The notes under the pieces were generated by a model. That model had not been told where the DNA came from and did not search any database. It saw only the letters and a list, made by a program, of their open reading frames with translations. From an uncultured Caulobacteraceae bacterium (GTDB lineage Bacteria; Pseudomonadota; Alphaproteobacteria; Caulobacterales; Caulobacteraceae), in contig CAMLKO010000022.1 of assembly GCA_946480495.1 (NCBI GenBank), positions 1 through 10,483 on the forward strand: a stretch of DNA of 10,483 nucleotides, written 5' to 3'. How positions within the stretch are numbered: the first letter of the stretch is position 1; each line of letters starts with the position of its first letter. This document shows, one piece after another, positions 1 through 7,600 of this stretch. A program made the position numbers and the translations under genes.

Positions 1-775
1 CGCCCATGAAGCTGTCGCCCGCGCCCACCGAACTGACCCGGCGGATGGGGAGCGCCGGGGCGCGCCAGGCGCGGCGTTCGGTGACCAGCAGCGCGCCGGT
101 CTCGCCGAGCGTCAGGGCCACGATCTCGGCCCCACCGCGCAGGACGACCGAGCGGGCGGCTTCGATCTGGCCGGCGTGGGTATCCAGCGGTTGGCCGGCG
201 TAGACCTCCAGCTCGGCGAGATTGGGCTTCACCAGCCACACGCCCTCGTCCAGCGCCGCCTTCAGCGCCGGACCGGAGCAGTCGAGCGCCAGCTTGGCGC
301 CATCCGCCTTTGCACGGCGCGCCAGCCGGGCGTGGAAGTCGTCGGGGACGCCGGGCGGCAGGCCGCCGCTGGCGACGAGATACGCCGCGCCCCCGCCCAC
401 GGCGGCGTCAAGGCAGGCCTGCCACTCCTCGGGCGTCAGCGTCGGCCCCCGCAGCACGAAGCGGAACTCGCGCCCCGTGGAGGTTTCCACCACGGTGAAG
501 TCCTCGCGCGTGTCGCCCGCGATCGGAAGGCTGAGGCTCGGCACGCGCTCGGCGGCGACCAGCCGCTCCAGCAGCGCTCCGATAGGGCCGCCCGCCGGAT
601 AGACGGCCAGCACCTCGCTGCCCAGCCGCCGGGCCACCCGCGCCACGTTGATCCCGCCGCCGCCGGGGTCGCGCCGCACCGCGCCGCTGCGAAGTTTGCG
701 CACCGGTTCCACCACCTCCACCGAGGTGAAGATGTCGACGGCCGGGTTCATGGTGACGGTGAGGATCTGCGCCAT
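1..775 (-). CDS. pfkB: 6-phosphofructokinase II, PfkB/ribokinase family (3' end beyond window)
   Basis: This frame is open from ATG at 775 to the window edge, 258 codons, with no stop because the C-terminus is cut off. The protein begins MAQILTVTMNPAVD, the usual PfkB-family start, followed by the sugar-binding glycine patch PGGGGINVARV (residues 37-47), the KPN motif (about 190) and GAGDSF (251-256). The Asp of GAGDSF is the catalytic base in this family, so the active site is present and only roughly 50 residues are missing compared with the 309-residue E. coli PfkB. Similarity to E. coli PfkB is visible throughout (PAGG, SG-LPPGV, LVKPN). The expected reaction is ATP-dependent phosphorylation of fructose-6-phosphate in the cytosol; a 1-phosphofructokinase or tagatose-6-phosphate kinase role cannot be excluded from sequence alone. 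The Shine-Dalgarno is weak (GGCGG four bases before ATG). It is divergent from the PAS gene and shares an 86-base promoter region with it that contains a FixK/FNR-like palindrome. Confidence 0.9.
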   Translation of the reverse strand, partial: MAQILTVTMNPAVDIFTSVEVVEPVRKLRSGAVRRDPGGGGINVARVARRLGSEVLAVYPAGGPIGALLERLVAAERVPSLSLPIAGDTREDFTVVETSTGREFRFVLRGPTLTPEEWQACLDAAVGGGAAYLVASGGLPPGVPDDFHARLARRAKADGAKLALDCSGPALKAALDEGVWLVKPNLAELEVYAGQPLDTHAGQIEAARSVVLRGGAEIVALTLGETGALLVTERRAWRAPALPIRRVSSVGAGDSFMG

Positions 776-808
776 GGGCCGCCACGCTGGCCGTCCCGCG
801 CCGCTCGC

Positions 809-828
809 GCCTTGAGGGAGGTCAAGGC
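809..828. promoter_or_regulatory. FixK/FNR-like palindrome between pfkB and the PAS gene
   Basis: The sequence is GCCTTGAGGGAGGTCAAGGC: 7-base perfectly complementary arms around a 6-base centre. Its core, TTGA-N6-TCAA at 812-825, fits the FixK/FNR box (TTGA/C-N6-T/GCAA) exactly and scores 8 of 10 against TTGAT-N4-ATCAA. The centre is at 818.5. If it acts as a class II activator site at -41.5, transcription on the plus strand would start near 860, and a weak -10-like TATTCA (849-854) sits where expected. That would give the PAS mRNA a leader of about 22 bases to ATG 883. On the minus strand the same geometry would start pfkB transcription almost at its ATG, and no good -10 is visible there. 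What is seen is the palindrome; regulator identity is inferred. Confidence 0.55.
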
Positions 829-871
829 AGGCCGGCCGGGTCGGGGGCTATTCAAGGCTCGATGACAGCGC

Positions 872-877
872 AGGTGA
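872..877 (+). promoter_or_regulatory. Shine-Dalgarno of the PAS gene, favouring the start at 883
   Basis: AGGTGA lies five bases before ATG 883 and matches the anti-Shine-Dalgarno complement well. The in-frame ATG at 862 has only AAGG four bases upstream, and it would also fall at the transcription start predicted from the FixK/FNR-like site. I therefore chose 883. Confidence 0.55.
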
Positions 878-882
878 CCGCC

Positions 883-1320
883 ATGAAGCGACCATTCGCC
901 CCCACGGGCCATCTCTCGCCGGACCTGACGCGGGTCGAGGCGTACTGGCGCGGACTGCTGCGCGGTTCGGCGCAGATACCCTTCTGGGACGACTTCAACC
1001 CGACCGTCCTGCCGGACATCGCCGGGCGCCTGTTCCTGATGGGCGTCTATCCGGGACCCGATCGCTTCCGCTTCGATCAGGTGGGCGCGGAGATCGCCGC
1101 GGCGGGCCATCGCGAAGTCGAAGGCCTGTTCGCCGACGAGACGCCGCCGGCCCCGCCCTTCGAATTCCTCATCGCCCAGTGCGCGGCCGCGGTCGAAGCC
1201 GGCGAGCCGACCCTCTACCGGCACGAGCCCGCCGCGGGCCGCGCCTACTCCCGCCTGATCCTGCCCATGTGGGGCGACGGCCGCATCGGCATGCTGCTCG
1301 GCGCAATCGACTGGAACTAA
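883..1320 (+). CDS. Single-domain PAS protein (PAS_5-like), possible small sensor or regulator
   Basis: A 145-residue protein from ATG 883 (152 from the alternative ATG at 862) with no signal peptide or membrane segment. The pattern fits PAS_5-type proteins of Alphaproteobacteria: an early L..V..YWRGL..G..IPFWDDFNP helix and strand, then LP.I..RLFLMGVY, a FRFDQVG.EI strand, a G.EVEGLF turn, and a C-terminal SRLILPMWGDGRIGMLLG strand pair like the closing PAS beta strands. Almost the whole chain is the PAS fold, with no attached kinase, GGDEF or DNA-binding domain. In this family the ligand and output are generally unknown, so it may bind a small molecule or act as a partner protein. It lies just downstream of the FixK/FNR-like palindrome, divergent from pfkB. 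The family call comes from motif pattern only; no haem- or flavin-binding residue can be assigned. Confidence 0.75.
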   Translation: MKRPFAPTGHLSPDLTRVEAYWRGLLRGSAQIPFWDDFNPTVLPDIAGRLFLMGVYPGPDRFRFDQVGAEIAAAGHREVEGLFADETPPAPPFEFLIAQCAAAVEAGEPTLYRHEPAAGRAYSRLILPMWGDGRIGMLLGAIDWN

Positions 1321-1344
1321 GCGCCGCCCAGGCGCCTAACGAAG

Positions 1345-1358
1345 TTGTCATGCATCAA
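1345..1358. promoter_or_regulatory. Second, weaker FixK/FNR-like box upstream of the small gene and glucan synthase
   Basis: TTGTCATGCATCAA matches the FixK/FNR box at 7 of 8 half-site positions, with one half perfect (ATCAA) and TTGT in place of TTGA. The centre is at 1351.5. A class II start would fall near 1393, and AT-rich -10-like hexamers (TATTTC 1380-1385, GATACA 1388-1393) lie close by. The site is 72 bases before the small gene's ATG and could drive it together with the glucan synthase gene. A single imperfect match is weak alone; its value comes from the better site about 530 bases upstream. Confidence 0.35.
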
Positions 1359-1419
1359 AGCGCGGACAGCGCGGGCGGCTATTTCGTGATACAAGAACGA
1401 TCAGGCCGCATTTTCCCCC

Positions 1420-1424
1420 GGTGG
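1420..1424 (+). promoter_or_regulatory. Shine-Dalgarno for the small gene, favouring ATG 1430
   Basis: GGTGG ends five bases before ATG 1430. The GTG at 1421 is in frame but lies inside this motif and has only a C-rich stretch upstream, so ATG 1430 is the better start. Confidence 0.45.
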
Positions 1425-1429
1425 CTCCC

Positions 1430-1666
1430 ATGATCACATTCATTGTCGTCAAAGAACCCGATGGTTGGGCTGTCAGGATGGGTGAGCAGATGACCACCCC
1501 CTTCTGGTCGCGCACGCTTGCCGTTCGCGAAGCTCATTGCCTCGCCGATGCAATCCGGCGCCATGGGCAGGGCGTGGAGGTGCTCATCGACGATGATGAG
1601 GATGAGATCGCCAGCGCACCCCCGGCCAGGGCGGCAGCGTGGCCGGCCTCCGGGATGCAGTCGTAA
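1430..1666 (+). CDS. Small DUF2188-like protein of 78 residues
   Basis: A short acidic cytosolic protein starting MITFIVVKEPDGWAVRMG. The order is a beta strand, a turn with DGWAV, a strand, then a helix REAHCLADAIRRHG and a final strand VEVLIDDDEDE. This resembles the DUF2188 pattern (strand, GW.V, strand, helix with regularly spaced Ala, strand), whose function is not established. The last 15 or so residues are Ala/Pro-rich and probably disordered. There are no cysteine pairs, membrane segments or catalytic motif. The local sequence is less GC-rich than the flanking genes. It lies 24 bases ahead of the glucan synthase on the same strand, so the two are probably cotranscribed, and a FixK/FNR-like box is upstream. 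Coding status is supported by the Shine-Dalgarno, the coherent secondary-structure pattern and the operon position. The family assignment is tentative. Confidence 0.65.
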   Translation: MITFIVVKEPDGWAVRMGEQMTTPFWSRTLAVREAHCLADAIRRHGQGVEVLIDDDEDEIASAPPARAAAWPASGMQS

Positions 1667-1687
1667 GCCGGCCCGCCAAAGCCGGTT
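1666..1687 (+). other. Intergenic RNA hairpin directly before the glucan synthase start
   Basis: AGCCGGC (1666-1672) can pair with GCCGGTT (1681-1687) to give a 7-pair stem including one G-U, with an 8-base loop. It fills the space between the small gene's stop and ATG 1691, where a ribosome binding site would be. There is no T-run, so it is not a classic terminator. It could tune translation of the large gene or limit readthrough; this is inferred from base pairing only. Confidence 0.35.
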
Positions 1688-1690
1688 CCC

Positions 1691-4600
1691 ATGCCTGTTC
1701 GCCCCGCTGATGACTGGTTGAAGTGGGGCGCGGGCTTGGCCGACGCCCAGATCTTCGGCCGTCGCGTTTCAGCGGGACCATGGGCCGACCCGTCTCCGAT
1801 CCGGGCCGAGCTCTTCAGCGTCGAGAGGCTGGAAGCTCACGCACGCAGCCTGGCGGCCGCGCAGGGAGTCACGCCGCGCCCGGTCAAGGCTCCGCCGCTG
1901 GCGAGCCGCCTGGTCGAAAACGAGCGGGTCCTGCTCGGCGCCTACCACGATGTCCTGAAGGCGGTCGATGAGGGCGCGGCGATCACGCCGGCGGCCGAGT
2001 GGCTGATCGACAACTATCACGTCGTTGAAAGGCAGATCCGGGAGGTCCGGTCAGACCTGCCGCCCGGCTACTATCGCCAGCTGCCAAAGCTCGGCGGCGG
2101 ACCCTTTGCGGGTTATCCGCGGGTGCTCGGCCTGGCCTGGGCCTTCATCGCCCACACCGACAGCCTGTTCGATCCGGAAGTGCTGCGCCGTTACCTGCGC
2201 GCCTACCAGGAGGTCCAGCCGCTGACCATCGGCGAGCTATGGGCCGTCGCCATCACCCTGCGCATCGTGCTGGTGGAAAACCTTCGGCGTCTCGCCCAGG
2301 CGATCGTTGCGGAGCGCGTGGCCCGCAAGGAGGCCGACGAGTTCGCCGACCGCCTGCTGGGCCTGGGCGGCCGCGAGGCGGAGCCGGCGTCGGAACTGCT
2401 GGCCGAGCTTTCCGCAGTCTCCCGGCCCAGGGCCTTCTTCGTCCAGTTCACCTACCGCCTGCGCGACCAGGACCCGCGGGTCCGGCCGGCGATGGAGTGG
2501 CTGGAGGAGCGGCTCTCGCGACGCGACAGCACGGCCGAAGCCGCCGTTCGCGAGGAGCAGCACGCCCAGGTCGCCGCCACGGTGACCGTGCGCAACATCA
2601 TCACCAGCATGCGCCTGATCTCGGACGTGGATTGGACGCAGCTGTTCGAGCGCGTCAGCCTCGTCGACGATCTGCTCGGCGACGCGAGCCGCTTCCGCGA
2701 CATGGATTTCCCGACGCGGAACCTCTACCGGACCGCGATCGAAGCGCTGTCGCGCGGCTCCGGCTGGAGCGAGCTGGAGGTCGCCCGGCGCGCCGTGGCG
2801 GCCGCAGAAGCGGCTCCGGGCGAGTGGGCCGAAGACCGGCGGGCCGACCCCGGCTACTACCTGATCGCGGGGGGACGCAGACAGTTCGAGAAATCCATCG
2901 GATTTCGTCCGCCGGCGCGGGGGTGGGCGGGGCGGTTTTATCGCAGCCTCGGCGTCTGGGGCTATGTCAGCGCGGGCGTGATCGTTGCAGCGCTGCTGCT
3001 GACGCTGCCGTTGCTTCTGCTGGTCGAGCAGGGCGTCGGACTTCCGATGCTCGTGCTGCTGGGCGCTCTGGGGATCGTTCCGGCCGTGGATGTGGCCGTG
3101 GCGCTGGTGAACCACATGGTCACCCGAGGCTTCCGGGCGACCTTGCTGCCCGCGCTGGACCTCAGCCACGGCGTGCCGCCCCGCCTGCGCACGATGGTGG
3201 TCATCCCCACGCTGCTGACCAGCGGCGAGAGCATCAACGAACTCATAGAGCGGCTGGAAATCCACTACCTGGCGAGCCCCAGCGGCGAGCTGCACTTCGC
3301 CCTGCTGTCGGACTGGTGCGACGCGCCCGGCGAGCAGGCCGGCGACGACGCCGAACTTCTGGCTGTCGCCGAGGGTGGAATCGAGCGGCTGAACCAGCGT
3401 CATGGTCCGGGGCCCGCCGGGGACCGGTTCCTGCTGCTGCATCGCCGCCGGGTCTGGTGCGAGAGCGAGAGCTGCTGGATCGGCTGGGAGCGCAAGCGCG
3501 GCAAGCTGTGCGAGCTGAACCGGCTGCTGCGCGGCGCCCAGGACACCACCTTCCTCGATCTGGGAGGCAAGGTCCCGGCCAACGTCCGGTACGTCATCAC
3601 GCTGGATTCCGACACGCGGCTGCCGCGCGACACGGTCGGCCGCCTGATCGGAAAGATGGCCCATCCTCTCAACCGGCCGCGGCTCGACCCTGTGCTTGGG
3701 CGGGTGGTGGAGGGCTACGGCATCCTGCAGCCGCGCGTGACGCCTTCGCTGCCGGTGGGGCGCGAGGGCTCGCTGTTTCTCCGCGTCTTCTCCAGCGCCA
3801 GCGGCATCGACCCCTACGCCGCGGCCGTCTCGGACGTGTACCAGGACCTGTTCGGGGAGGGCTCCTACACCGGCAAGGGCATCTACGACATCGACACCTT
3901 CGAGGCGGCGCTGGCGGACCGCGTGCCCGAGGGGGCGCTTCTCAGCCACGACCTCTTCGAAGGCGTGTTCGCGCGGGCCGGCCTGGCGTCGGATGTCGAG
4001 GTCGTCGAGGACTTCCCGGCCCGCTACGACGTCGCCGCCATGCGGCATCATCGCTGGGCGCGCGGCGACTGGCAGCTTCTTCCCTGGATTGTCGGGCGCA
4101 GGTCCGGCGTGCCGGCCATCGGCCGCTGGAAGATGGTCGACAACCTGCGCCGCACGCTCTCAGCGCCTTGCCTCGTGGCGGCGCTGGCCGCCGGCTGGGC
4201 GCTGCCGCTGGAGGCCGCGATCGCCTGGACGGTCTTTGTCCTCGTCACCATCGCCGTTCCGCCGCTGCTGCCGGTCATGGTGAACGCGGCGCCCCGGCGG
4301 CGCGGCGTACTGCTGCGCACCCATTTCCGCGCGCTCCGTTCGGAGTTTCGCCTCGCGCTGCTGCAGATCGGGCTGATGGTCGTGTTCCTGGCCCACCAGG
4401 CCTGGCTGATGGGCGACGCGATCGTACGCACCCTCTGGCGGCTGGCGGCAAGCCATCGCCATCTCCTGGAGTGGACGCCGGCCGCGGAGGCCGCTTTCGG
4501 CGAGATTCCGGGTCTCGCACGGTATTACCGCCGGATGGCCGGAGCGGTGGTCATCGCGCTCGCGGCCGTCGTCCCGGCGCTCGCGTTCAGCCACGCGACC

Positions 4601-7600
4601 TGGCCGTTGGCCGCCGTTTTCACGGTGGTCTGGGCGCTGTCGCCGCTGGCGGCCCTGCGGGCGAGCCAGTCGCGGCTCGTCGCCGGCAGGCGGCCGCTCG
4701 CGGAGGCGGACGGCAAGGCGCTCCGGCTGATCGCCCGGCGCACCTGGCGCTTCTTCGAGACCTTCGTCACCCCGGCCGACAACAGTCTGCCGCCGGACAA
4801 TTTCCAGGAGGTCCCCGAGCCCGCGGTCGCCCACCGGACGTCGCCCACCAACATGGGCCTCTACCTGCTCTCCATCGTCAGCGCCCGCGACTTCGGCTGG
4901 ATGGGCGCCGCGGAGGCGGTCGAGCGCCTCGATGCGACGCTGACCGCGATGGGCAAGCTCGCCCGCCATCGGGGTCACTTCTACAACTGGTACGACACAC
5001 GCGACCTGCGACCGCTCGATCCGCAATACGTCTCGACGGTCGACAGCGGAAACCTGGCGGGCCACCTGCTGGTGCTCGCCAACGCCTGCCGCGACTGGCG
5101 CACGCGCCCGCTCGAACCGGCGCGGCGGCTCACGGGCGTGGGGGACGCCCTCGCCCTGGCGCGGGAGGAGGCGGGCCGCCTGCTCGGCGGACGCAGGGAC
5201 GAGCCGGTGATCTGGCGGCGGCTCTACGAGGAACTGGTCGCCCTCGAAAGCGCCGTGGCCCCCGTCCCCGACATGGCGGAGCTGCTCTCCACGCTTTCGC
5301 GGCAGGCCGAGCGGCTGGTGGGCGCCGCGCGGGAGATCGTCATCGCCGAGGAGGACGGCGCCGACCTGCTATTCTGGACCGAGGCCGCCCAGCGGGCGAT
5401 CGAAAGCCACCGCCGCGATCTGGGCGACGCGGAATCGCTCGACGCGCGGCTGCAGGCCATCGAGCAGATCGCGCGTTCGATGGCGCTGTCGATGGACTTC
5501 GCCTTCCTGCTCGATGCGGACCGGGTGTTGCTGTCCATCGGCTTCAACGCCTCGGAGGGCGCGCTCGACCCCAGTTGCTACGACCTCCTGGCCTCGGAGG
5601 CGCGGCTGGCGAGCTTCATCGCCATCGCCAAGGGCGACGCGCCGGCGCGCCACTGGTTCAGGCTGGGTCACGCCGTCACCCCGGTAGCGCACGGGGCCGC
5701 GCTGATCTCCTGGTCGGGCTCGATGTTCGAGTACCTGATGCCGACGCTGGTGATGCGCGAGCCGGCCGGCAGCCTGCTCGAACAGACAAGCCGGCTGATC
5801 GTCCACGCCCAGATGGCCTACGGCGAGACGCTGAAGGCGCCCTGGGGCGTCTCGGAGTCGGCCTACAACGCCCGGGACCTGGAGTTCACCTACCAGTACT
5901 CGAACTTCGGGGTGCCCGGCCTGGGCCTCAAGCGCGGCCTGTCGGACAACGCCGTCGTCGCGCCCTACGCCACGGCGCTGGCGGCCATGATCGAGCCGGC
6001 CGCCGCGGCGCGGAATTTCGAGCGGCTGGAAGCCGTCGGCGCCCGGGGCCGCTACGGCTTCTACGAGGCGCTCGACTACACCCCCGCCCGGGTGCCGGCC
6101 GGCGAGGAGGCGGCGGTCGTCCAGGCCTTCATGGCTCACCACCAGGGCATGACCATCGTCTCGCTGGCCGACGCGCTGTTCGACGGCGTCATGCGCGAGC
6201 GCTTCCATGCCGAGCCCATGGTGCAGTCCACGGAGCTGCTGCTGCAGGAGCGGGTGCCGCGCGACGTGACGGCCGTGCGGCCCTGGGCGGCGCACATCCC
6301 GGCGGTGGCCCGCGTGCGGGAGATCGACTGGTCCGGCAGCTGGCGCTCGGCCGACCCGCGCAGCGCCACACCCGCCACCCACCTGCTCTCCAATGGCCGC
6401 TACGCGGTGATGCTGACGGCGGCGGGGTCCGGCTACAGCGCCTGGCGGGACCTTGCGATCACCCGCTGGCGCGAGGACGCGACCTGCGACGACTGGGGCT
6501 CCTACATCTTCCTGCGCGACACCCGCACCGGCCGGGTCTGGTCGGCCGGCTTCCAGCCGACGGGTGAGGAGCCGGACGACATCCGCGTCACCTTCAACGA
6601 GGACCGCGCCGAACTCGTACGGCAGGACGGCGCCATATCGACCATGCTCGAAGTGCTGGTCTCCGCCGAGGACGACGCCGAGGTGCGCCGGGTGGCCATC
6701 ACCAACACCGGCGACCGGGTGCGCGAGATCGAGGTCACCTCCTATGCCGAGCTGGTGCTGGCGCCGCAGGCCGCGGACGTGGCGCACCCGGCCTTCTCCA
6801 AGCTGTTCGTGGAAACCGAGCACCTCCCGGCGCTGGGCGCGCTGCTCGCCACCCGCCGGCGCCGCTCGCCGGATGAGCCGGAGGTGTGGGCGGCCCACCT
6901 CGCGGCTGTGGACGGCAAGACCGTCGGCAAGCGCGAGTTCGAGACCGACCGCGTACGCTTCCTCGGGCGCGGCAACACCGTGCGTTGTCCCACCGCCGTG
7001 ATGAGCGGGCGGCCGCTGAGCGGCGCGACCGGCGCGGTGCTGGATCCCATCTTCGCCTTGCGGCGGCGGGTCAGGATCGAGCCGGGCGCCACGGCCCGGA
7101 TCGACTTCTGGACCATGGTCGCAGCCAGCCGCGAGGACGTCCTGGGCCTGGTCGACAAACACCACGACATCGGCGACTTCGAACGCGCCGCCGCGCTGGC
7201 CTGGACCCAGGCGCAGGTGCAGCTCCACCATCTTGGCGTCGATCGCGCCGAGGCCGCCCAGTACCAGCGGCTTGCCGGCCACCTCGTCTACGCCTCGCCG
7301 GCGCTGCGGTCGGCGTCGGAGACGATCCAGAGCGGAGGCGGCGGACAGCACGGACTGTGGAGCATGGGCATCTCCGGCGACCTGCCGATCATCCTGGTGC
7401 GCGTTTCTGAGAGCCAGCACCTCGACATCGTCCGCCAGGCGCTGCAGGCGCTGGAGTACTGGCGGATGAAGCGGCTGGCCGTCGATCTCGTGATCCTGAA
7501 CGAGCGGGCGACGTCCTACCTGCAGGACCTTCAGACCACGGTCGAGATGATGGTGCGGGCGAGCCAGTCCCGGTCGCCGCTCAGCGACGAGCGGCCGGCC

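Noticed and set aside
408..785. Minus-strand frame of 125 codons overlapping pfkB in another frame
   Set aside because: It is a frame-shifted shadow of pfkB with Gly/Arg/Ala-rich composition; the true frame starts at 775 with MNPAVD and PGGGGINVARV.
812..828. TTGACC on the minus strand within the palindrome as a sigma-70 -35 element for pfkB
   Set aside because: A 17-base spacer leads to GGCGCG, which is nothing like a -10 box, so the motif is better read as a regulator site.
176..865. Plus-strand frame of 229 codons over pfkB
   Set aside because: The opposite strand encodes an unmistakable PfkB kinase; the plus frame has low-complexity, Arg-rich composition and no motif.
862..882. Upstream ATG start for the PAS protein
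   Set aside because: It has a poor, too-close AAGG and would leave the message leaderless if transcription starts near 860; ATG 883 has AGGTGA at good spacing. The longer form is still possible.
1321..1335. GCGCC-GCCCA-GGCGC hairpin just after the PAS gene as a terminator
   Set aside because: The stem has only five pairs and no T-run follows; such short GC hairpins are expected by chance at this base composition.
1350..1433. A 27-codon plus-strand frame (MHQSADSAGG...) ending in an ATGA overlap with the small gene
   Set aside because: The overlap suggests a leader peptide, but there is no ribosome binding site, its ATG lies inside the putative regulator box, and it would be upstream of the predicted transcript start.
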